A stretch of 64,000 nucleotides of DNA from Marinobacter mobilis (GTDB taxonomy: Bacteria > Pseudomonadota > Gammaproteobacteria > Pseudomonadales > Oleiphilaceae). A model generated the notes under the pieces. The model did no database searches. It saw only the letters and a list, made by a program, of their open reading frames with translations, and was not told the origin of the DNA. Each line of letters starts with the position of its first letter. The stretch's first letter is position 1. Below, one piece after another: positions 57,279-64,000 of this stretch. A program made the position numbers and the translations under genes. The stretch spans positions 1 through 64,000 of the forward strand of contig NZ_FNNE01000005.1 of assembly GCF_900106945.1 (NCBI RefSeq), in the 5' to 3' direction.

Positions 57279-59429
57279 CTAATGCCGGACCCGGTGTATG
57301 TGGGTGACAGCACGGATATTTTTCACCCGGCGCATGACCCGGGCCAGGTGGCGCCTGCCATTGACGTGAACCACGAGGCTGACCACGCCAAAGCGGGCAT
57401 TCTGCTCTTCGACATTGATGCGCTCGATGTTGCCATCCGCCATGGCGACCGCACTGGCAATTTCTGCAATCACCCCGCGCTGACGCTCCATTTCGACCCG
57501 CAGCTCCACCGAAAACTCGTCGGTGATGTCTTTGGCCCATTTGAGGTGAGTCAGGCGGGTCCGGGCCTCATCGTCTTCGGGCAAGCGTGAGCAGGTATCC
57601 GAGTGAATGATCATGCCGTGCCCGGAGTCCATCAGCCCGACCACCGGATCTCCCGGGATAGGCTTACAGCAGGACGCAAACTTAACCAACAGGCCTTCAG
57701 TACCACGGATGGTCACCGGCGTTCGCTGATCCTCGCCGGAGGTTTTCTCCAGCCCTGCTTCCAGCGGCTGCTCTTCACTGCCTCCGCCACTGACCAGCTG
57801 ACGGGCGATCAGGTAGGCCATCCGGTTGCCCAGTCCAATCTCACTGAGCAGGTCGTCGAGGCTGCTGACCTGGTTGTGCTGAACCACCGCAGCAATCTGG
57901 GCATCACTGACCTTCGACAGTTTCTGGCCAAAGCCATTGAGGGATTTTTTCAGCAGGGTCCGCCCCAGTTCAAGCGATTCTGCCTGCTTCTGGTTTTTCA
58001 GCACATGCCGGATGCTGCTGCGAGCCTTGCCAGTGACCACAAAGCTGAGCCAGGCCGGGTTGGGGCGGGCACCGGGTGCGGTAATCACTTCCACGGTCTG
58101 ACCACTTTGCAGCGGCTGGCTCAGGGAGCCCAGGTTACGGTTGATGCGACAGGCCACACAGGCATTACCGATATCGGTATGGATGGCGTAGGCAAAATCG
58201 ATCGGCGTGGCACCACTGGGCAACTCCATGATCTTGCCTTTCGGCGTAAACACGTAGATTTCGTCGGGGAACAGGTCAACCTTGACGTGCTCGATGAACT
58301 CCAGGGAATCATCGGCCCGCTCCCGCATCTCCATCAGCCCCTGCACCCAACGATCAACCCGCTTCTGGTTGACGCTGGCAATGGTGGACTGGTCGTTCTT
58401 GTACATCCAGTGAGCCGCGATACCATTGTTGGCAATGTGCTCCATCTCCTCGGTGCGGATCTGGATCTCGATGTTGACGTGCATACCAAACAGCGTGGTG
58501 TGCAGGCTCTGGTAGCCGTTCGCCTTGGGCATCGCGATGTAATCCTTGAAGCGCCCGGGAAGCGGCTTGTAGAGGCTGTGCACAGCCCCAAGGATACGGT
58601 AACAGTCATCCTCGGTATCGGTGATGATGCGGAACGCATACACATCCATAATTTCATGGAAGGATTTCTGCTTGAACTTCATCTTGTTGTAGATGCTGTT
58701 CAGGTGTTTTTCTCGCCCGAGGATCCGCCCGGGCAGGCCGCGCTCAACCAGCTTTTCCTGCAGCCGGCTACGAATTTCGTGGATGATTTCCTGGTGGCTG
58801 CCGCGAAGTTTGGCCACGGCCTGCGATATGTAGCGGGAGCGCATGGGGTAGAGCGAGGCGAAGCCCAGGTCTTCGAGCTCCGTACAGACCGAGTGCATAC
58901 CCAGGCGGTTGGCAATCGGCGCGTAGATATCGAGGGTTTCGGTGGCAATACGCTGACGTTTGGCAAACGGCAACGGACCCAGGGTCCTCATGTTGTGCAG
59001 GCGGTCGGCCAGTTTTACCAGGATAACGCGAATGTCCCTGGCCATCGCCAGGGTCATTTTCTGGAAGTTCTCGGCCTGGGCCTCAGCGCGGGAGCGAAAT
59101 TCTATCTGGGTCAGTTTGCTGACGCCGTCAACCAGATCCGCCACCGAGTCACCAAACTGCTCGGCCAGGGCATCCTTGGGGATACCGGTATCTTCAATTA
59201 CATCGTGCAGCATCGCCGCCATCAGGCTTTGATGATCCAGTTTCAGGTCAGCGAGAATAAAAGCCACCGCCAGAGGATGGGTGACATAGGGCTCACCACT
59301 TCGGCGCTTCTGCCCTTCATGGGCCTGCTCCGCGTAATAGTAGGCCCGCCGTACCTGATTGATACGACCAGTATCCAGATAGCTGCTCAGTTCTTTCGAC
59401 AGCCCATCAACCGTAGACTCTGCTGACAC
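57279..59429 (-). CDS. spoT: Bifunctional (p)ppGpp synthetase/hydrolase SpoT
   Basis: Makes and degrades the stringent alarmone. The 716-residue protein has an N-terminal HD hydrolase domain ([22 protein letters not shown]) with the metal-binding HD residues intact. A synthetase domain ([49 protein letters not shown]) follows, then TGS (about 390-450; [21 protein letters not shown]), a helical region and a C-terminal ACT domain. The start is GTG 59429 with GGAGG upstream. With dksA and the rrn promoters it completes the stringent circuit in this window. Confidence 0.96.
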   Translation of the reverse strand: MSAESTVDGLSKELSSYLDTGRINQVRRAYYYAEQAHEGQKRRSGEPYVTHPLAVAFILADLKLDHQSLMAAMLHDVIEDTGIPKDALAEQFGDSVADLVDGVSKLTQIEFRSRAEAQAENFQKMTLAMARDIRVILVKLADRLHNMRTLGPLPFAKRQRIATETLDIYAPIANRLGMHSVCTELEDLGFASLYPMRSRYISQAVAKLRGSHQEIIHEIRSRLQEKLVERGLPGRILGREKHLNSIYNKMKFKQKSFHEIMDVYAFRIITDTEDDCYRILGAVHSLYKPLPGRFKDYIAMPKANGYQSLHTTLFGMHVNIEIQIRTEEMEHIANNGIAAHWMYKNDQSTIASVNQKRVDRWVQGLMEMRERADDSLEFIEHVKVDLFPDEIYVFTPKGKIMELPSGATPIDFAYAIHTDIGNACVACRINRNLGSLSQPLQSGQTVEVITAPGARPNPAWLSFVVTGKARSSIRHVLKNQKQAESLELGRTLLKKSLNGFGQKLSKVSDAQIAAVVQHNQVSSLDDLLSEIGLGNRMAYLIARQLVSGGGSEEQPLEAGLEKTSGEDQRTPVTIRGTEGLLVKFASCCKPIPGDPVVGLMDSGHGMIIHSDTCSRLPEDDEARTRLTHLKWAKDITDEFSVELRVEMERQRGVIAEIASAVAMADGNIERINVEEQNARFGVVSLVVHVNGRRHLARVMRRVKNIRAVTHIHRVRH

Positions 59430-59472
59430 CTCGCCTCCACAATAGCGTTATGCGCTCTGACATCTGACAAAC

Positions 59473-59500
59473 AAAAAAACCCGGATGCTTACATCCGGGT
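59473..59500 (-). terminator. Intrinsic terminator between rpoZ and spoT
   Basis: On the minus strand, ACCCGGATG, loop TAAG, CATCCGGGT, then a T7 run. It lies after rpoZ and before spoT, so spoT expression should depend partly on readthrough or its own promoter. Confidence 0.9.
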
Positions 59501-59606
59501 CCTTCAGATGCCCATCAACGGCAGGAGCCAAAACCGGCTCCCTGTTAAGACACTATAAAACCGTAGGGACAATTTTCAATGCCCCAGCCAGGGGCAGACC
59601 GATAAT

Positions 59607-59819
59607 TCAGTCTTCGTCTTCTTCCAGCAGCAGGTCGCGGGAGACCTTGCCTTCGGCAATTTCGCGCAGAGCCAGAACGGTCGGCTTGTCATTTTCTTCC
59701 GGAACCATCGGCTCCTGACCCTTGGTCGCAATCTGGCGGGCACGTTTGCTGGCCAGCATAACCAGCTGAAAACGGTTTTCTACATGATCCAGACAATCTT
59801 CAACGGTAACTCGAGCCAT
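59607..59819 (-). CDS. rpoZ: RNA polymerase omega subunit
   Basis: Small RNAP subunit that aids assembly and forms part of ppGpp site 1. The 70-residue protein has [20 protein letters not shown] and the conserved [10 protein letters not shown]. It sits between gmk and spoT, the classic gmk-rpoZ-spoT order, though an intrinsic terminator separates it from spoT. Confidence 0.97.
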   Translation of the reverse strand: MARVTVEDCLDHVENRFQLVMLASKRARQIATKGQEPMVPEENDKPTVLALREIAEGKVSRDLLLEEDED

Positions 59820-59951
59820 AACTCTCCCCAGCTTTCTCTTGGTAACGGTTGCGCCAGTGCCGGCCGTCAGTCCCTTCCGGCAGGCATGTATTTCGGCAGA
59901 CCGCGTAGTTTACTGGTGCCGGTTCAATTTGTATACAACCCGTAGCACGGA

Positions 59952-60617
<666 letters not shown>

Positions 60618-60759
60618 TTATACGAATAACCCGCACCCAACGCATGCATACCCACCGACTAGAGCACGACACATCAGAACGACTCGCCTTGCCGGAGCGT
60701 CAGGAGTCCGACTTGAACATGACCGACGACCAGCGTTCCTGAATCACAACACAAGCCGG

Positions 60760-62445
60760 TCAGCGCCCTGGCGCAGCCTGCCCATCCCAACGGGGCAACT
60801 CTTCGCCAAACCCCCCGGTGACCAGTCGCAGCGTATCCCGGGCCAGGCCAGCCTGGATATCGACCGCACTCTGAGGATGGCGAGCCCAGCCTGCCGTGCC
60901 GCACCAGTCAAGCCCGATCCAGTTATCGCGACCATTACGCTTGACGGTATAGAGGGCAAGGTCGGCCACTTTCAGCATCTCCGGCCACTCATTGACCGGT
61001 TCCCTTACCCGATCTGCCGCCACAACATAGAACCCGATGGAGCAGCTGATCGCCAGCCCGGCTGATGGTGGCCCGTAACGGCGTTGCGAAACGCTCTGCA
61101 CGATGCGTTCCGCCAACAATTCACCAGCCTGGGTATCGCAATCCAGGCACAGAATTGCGAACTCCTCCCCACCGAACCGGACCACCACGTCATTGCTGCG
61201 GCAGCATTCGCTGAGTGTTTCGGCGAACTGGCGAATCACTACATCCCCCACATCATGGCCATGAACATCGTTGACCTGCTTGAAAAAGTCGATGTCGATG
61301 ATCATGAACAGGTAACTCTGACCCATGAGCCAGGAATCCGGGTTTCCGAGATGGCGTTCGAGATAGCGGCGATTGCGCAATCCGGTCAGCGGGTCCGTCA
61401 GGCTGACATTGAGAAACTGGTTGCGCTCACCTCGCAGCACCCGCTGGTTTTCCTCGATGTTCTCCACCATCCGGTGAAACGTACGAGCAAGCTTTCCCAA
61501 TTCATCACGACGACTGACAAAGGCCAGGTCGTCCGGGCTCTCGCCCTGCCCCAGGGACTCGGCCACTCGCTGCAGCTCAATGATCGGGGAGACCAGGGTG
61601 AGCTTGAAGAACACATACGCCGCCAGCGCCGCCACCAGCCCGATCAGGATAATGACGGCTTCGGTATACAGCGCCCCCTCCACCCCCTTGCGGTAAAACG
61701 GACGCTCGCTGGAAAGGCTGAGCAACAGCACCTGATCCGGCGCATTGGCAATCGTTAGGGGCAAATCGGCGATGGCCTGGTGACTGGACAGAAAGCGGAT
61801 TCGCGAACCCGACGCCTCGCCCGAAACCAGGGATGCCGAGAGCGGGAGACGCAACTGTTCCGCCAGAGAGTCAATAAAGGGCGGATCGACCAGACGACCG
61901 AAGTAGAGCATGCCCGTTGCCGGCTCTACACGGTAACTGTCGGTTACCGGCTGACCCGCAACCATAAAAAACCCGGCTCCGGTCTGTAATAACGCCGTAC
62001 TGGGTTCGCCAGCCTGCCCCATGTGCGCCAACGGAGCAGTGATGCCTTCGGCACCCTGGGCGATCGCGGTCAGTTCAGGAGCGCCCAGCTTGTCGGAGTG
62101 GAGATTCGCTATCGCGTCACCGTTCTGATCCAGAATAACCAGAAAGTCGGCCTGCAGGGGAATGAGAAAATCGTCAATCAGGTTCGAAGCCACATAATCC
62201 TGATTGCGATCCTGAACGAATTGGTAGGTTTCGTCCCACTGCGCCCAGTCAGCGGCAATGGACAGCAGTCGCTTTTGCTCCTGCATCAGGGTCTGATGGG
62301 AACGTTCGAGATCCAGTTGCAGAGACTGACGCTCAAGCTCTTCCACCTGCGGCAACAACAACAGGTGGACTGTCGCCAGAACGCCGACACACAGCGCCCC
62401 CAAAAGTACACACATGCCCGCAGTGAGTTTGCCACGAATATTCAA
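60760..62445 (-). CDS. CHASE4-type sensor diguanylate cyclase
   Basis: Predicted c-di-GMP synthase in the inner membrane. The 561-residue protein has an N-terminal transmembrane helix (about 9-31) and a periplasmic CHASE4-like sensing domain (about 45-240; DWAQWDETYQFVQDRN). A second helix (about 255-278), a HAMP linker and a GGDEF domain (about 345-510) follow. The active site reads FGGEEF, intact; an upstream RxxD inhibitory site is not evident. The ligand is unknown. c-di-GMP output would fit the biofilm-type genes elsewhere in the window, but no link is shown. Confidence 0.88.
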   Translation of the reverse strand: MNIRGKLTAGMCVLLGALCVGVLATVHLLLLPQVEELERQSLQLDLERSHQTLMQEQKRLLSIAADWAQWDETYQFVQDRNQDYVASNLIDDFLIPLQADFLVILDQNGDAIANLHSDKLGAPELTAIAQGAEGITAPLAHMGQAGEPSTALLQTGAGFFMVAGQPVTDSYRVEPATGMLYFGRLVDPPFIDSLAEQLRLPLSASLVSGEASGSRIRFLSSHQAIADLPLTIANAPDQVLLLSLSSERPFYRKGVEGALYTEAVIILIGLVAALAAYVFFKLTLVSPIIELQRVAESLGQGESPDDLAFVSRRDELGKLARTFHRMVENIEENQRVLRGERNQFLNVSLTDPLTGLRNRRYLERHLGNPDSWLMGQSYLFMIIDIDFFKQVNDVHGHDVGDVVIRQFAETLSECCRSNDVVVRFGGEEFAILCLDCDTQAGELLAERIVQSVSQRRYGPPSAGLAISCSIGFYVVAADRVREPVNEWPEMLKVADLALYTVKRNGRDNWIGLDWCGTAGWARHPQSAVDIQAGLARDTLRLVTGGFGEELPRWDGQAAPGR

Positions 62446-62507
62446 CTGACCAGCCTCTGTCTGGCGGCCCCGTGCCCTGCGCGCATCCTTTCGGCCGGCG
62501 GCCGTAA

Positions 62508-63374
62508 CTACTCGATGTTCTGAACCTGCTCCCGCATTTGTTCAATCAGAACCTTGAGGTCGACCGCAGCCCGCGTCACCCTGGCGTCGATAGACTTGCT
62601 GCTCAGGGTGTTCGCCTCCCGATTCAGCTCCTGCATCAGGAAATCGAGACGGCGACCGATGGCATCATCCCCGGCCAGGGTATCGGTCACTTCCCGAATA
62701 TGGGCATCCAGCCGGTCGAGCTCCTCTGCAACATCCGACTTTTGCGCCAGCATCACCATTTCCTGGCTGATACGATCCGGATCAAGTTCCACCCGCGCCT
62801 TCTCAAATCGTTCCCTCAGATGCCGCTCCTGCTGGGCCAGCAGTTCTGGCATCAACGCCCGCACCTCCGCCACCAACCGCCCCATGGCATCCAGGCGCTC
62901 GTCGAACAGAGGCTTCAGGCGCTGCCCCTCCCGTTCCCGCGCAAGCAACAGGTCCTTCAGGGTACGTTCAAACAGGTCCAGCGCAGCGGTCTTGACCGGC
63001 CCCAGATCCTGCTCCGGAGATTCCATCACCCCCGGCCAGCGCATGATATCGAGTGCATTGATATGCGCGGGGTTGTCGAGAATCCGGTTGATCTGATTTG
63101 CCGCTTCGTTCAGCGCCGCCGCCAACTCCTGGTTGATGTCAAAGCGCTCACGGGAGGACTCGGTCAATTGAAGCCGTAAGGCGATATCGACCTTGCCCCG
63201 CTTCAGCGACCCCCGCATCATTTCACGGAAACGGTTCTCCAGCTCCCGCAAGGCGTCCGGCAGGCGGAAAGCGGGCTCCAGGTAGCGGTGATTCACCGTC
63301 CGCAGCTCGCATGTCAATGTCCCCCACGCTTCCTGGGCATCCTGTCTGGAAAACGCGGTCATACTTCTGATCAT
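62508..63374 (-). CDS. yicC: YicC/YloC-family endoribonuclease
   Basis: Member of the YicC (RnaYicC) endoribonuclease family, implicated in mRNA and sRNA turnover. The 288-residue protein starts IRSMTAFSRQDAQEAWG and has ELRTVNHRYLEPAFRLP. The C-terminal DUF1732-like end is GRRLDFLMQELNREANTL. ATG 63374 has GGAG five bases upstream; the frame itself opens at 63389. It is divergent from rph, the usual pairing. Confidence 0.95.
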   Translation of the reverse strand: MIRSMTAFSRQDAQEAWGTLTCELRTVNHRYLEPAFRLPDALRELENRFREMMRGSLKRGKVDIALRLQLTESSRERFDINQELAAALNEAANQINRILDNPAHINALDIMRWPGVMESPEQDLGPVKTAALDLFERTLKDLLLAREREGQRLKPLFDERLDAMGRLVAEVRALMPELLAQQERHLRERFEKARVELDPDRISQEMVMLAQKSDVAEELDRLDAHIREVTDTLAGDDAIGRRLDFLMQELNREANTLSSKSIDARVTRAAVDLKVLIEQMREQVQNIE

Positions 63375-63461
63375 GGTGACTCCGGTCAATCAGTAAAAGC
63401 AGGGGAATAATTCTGTAGTTTAGCAGGCACTTCCACTCCACCGCGAGCCGGCGGCCGGCCG

Positions 63462-63470
63462 TGGTATACT
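63462..63470 (+). promoter_or_regulatory. Extended -10 promoter for rph
   Basis: TGGTATACT, an extended -10 (TGn-TATACT), about 80 bases before the rph ATG in the divergent yicC-rph gap. No good -35 is seen, as expected for an extended -10 type. Confidence 0.5.
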
Positions 63471-63547
63471 GCCGCACCATTTCCATCCATCCAATGTCCG
63501 GAAAACGGATTCTCCCCCGGTTTCCGGCACCACATTCAGGACAGTCT

Positions 63548-64000
63548 ATGCGCCCCAGCGGAAGAACCCCGGAACAACCGAGAGATATCCGTATCACCCG
63601 TAACTACACCCGCCATGCCGAAGGCTCTGTGCTGGTAGAGTTTGGCGACACCAAAGTCATCTGCACCGCCTCGGTCGAAAACAAGGTCCCGCCATTCATG
63701 CGCGGCGAGGGCAAAGGCTGGATTACCGCTGAGTATGGCATGCTGCCCCGCTCCACCGGCAGCCGGATGGGCCGGGAAGCCGCCCGCGGCAAGCAGGGCG
63801 GTCGCACCGTCGAGATTCAGCGTCTGATTGGCCGTTCCCTGCGCGCTGCCGTCGACTTGAGCGCCCTTGGCGAGCACACCATCACCATCGACTGCGATGT
63901 CATTCAGGCCGATGGTGGCACCCGGACCGCCGCCATCACCGGCGGTTGCGTTGCACTGGTCGATGCCCTCAACCATCTGGTAAAGGAAAAGCGACTGAAA
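63548..64000 (+). CDS. rph: Ribonuclease PH (5' part)
   Basis: Phosphorolytic 3'-5' exoribonuclease that trims tRNA 3' ends. The visible 151 residues hold the N-terminal RNase PH signature: [50 protein letters not shown] and [22 protein letters not shown]. The gene runs off the right edge. AGGA is six bases before the ATG. Confidence 0.97.
   Translation, partial: MRPSGRTPEQPRDIRITRNYTRHAEGSVLVEFGDTKVICTASVENKVPPFMRGEGKGWITAEYGMLPRSTGSRMGREAARGKQGGRTVEIQRLIGRSLRAAVDLSALGEHTITIDCDVIQADGGTRTAAITGGCVALVDALNHLVKEKRLK

Noticed and set aside
57184-57540. Extended N-terminus of RidA overlapping spoT
   Set aside because: It is a shadow of the spoT 3' end; the typical RidA start is at 57183.

Overview
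The window looks like a chromosomal segment of a marine gammaproteobacterium close to Marinobacter. Three things point there. The housekeeping gene order matches the Pseudomonas/Marinobacter group: rrn-tyrS-M23-anmK-erpA-bactofilin-argC, dksA-gluQ-cbrX-cbrA-cbrB-pcnB-folK-panB-panC-pgi, folB-plsY-tsaD-rpsU-dnaG-rpoD, and oxyR-recG. The G+C is moderately high. There is a FadL-like porin plus large lipoprotein pair resembling the alkane-uptake operon aupAB of Marinobacter. This is a reading by eye; no database search was possible.

Layout. 1-600: the 5' end of a 16S rRNA gene (minus strand) with its leader and three tandem near-identical sigma70 promoters. 607-7300: tyrS, a MepM-like M23 peptidase, anmK, erpA, bactofilin, a DUF6776-type membrane protein and argC. 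7463-12458: ClC channel, hemJ, thiD, thiE, hemL (cofactor synthesis). 12646-19760: DUF4382 lipoprotein, a LpoP-like lipoprotein with PBP1b, a kinase/ATPase fusion, a pentapeptide-repeat protein, a Rieske protein, sfsA. 19962-31943: dksA, gluQ, the CbrX-CbrA-CbrB carbon/nitrogen control system, an unannotated CrcZ-like small RNA, pcnB, folK, panBC, pgi. 31948-39282: a second HPPK, folB, plsY, tsaD, the macromolecular synthesis operon rpsU-dnaG-rpoD, and a tRNA-Ile2(CAU).

39283-48030 is the most accessory-like part. It has two PEP-CTERM proteins, each behind a sigma54 (-24/-12) promoter with a shared upstream motif, a membrane-anchored beta-helix protein, a small unknown protein and the aupAB-like pair. 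48132-64000 returns to ordinary genes: a molybdopterin oxidoreductase, DUF2489, a candidate sRNA, an HDOD protein, recG, oxyR, an SDR/epimerase, ridA, spoT, rpoZ, gmk, a CHASE4-like GGDEF cyclase, yicC and the start of rph.

The most notable signal is in the 637-bp gap between cbrB and pcnB. It holds three TGTTAC/GTAACA boxes, a GG-N10-GC sigma54 promoter, about 380 nt with four or five A/CA-rich Hfq/Crc-type motifs, and a strong terminator. This is the architecture of Pseudomonas CrcZ. A similar CA-rich tract sits against the Shine-Dalgarno of the aupA-like gene, so catabolite control by CbrAB-CrcZ-Crc/Hfq may reach hydrocarbon uptake here. That link is inference.
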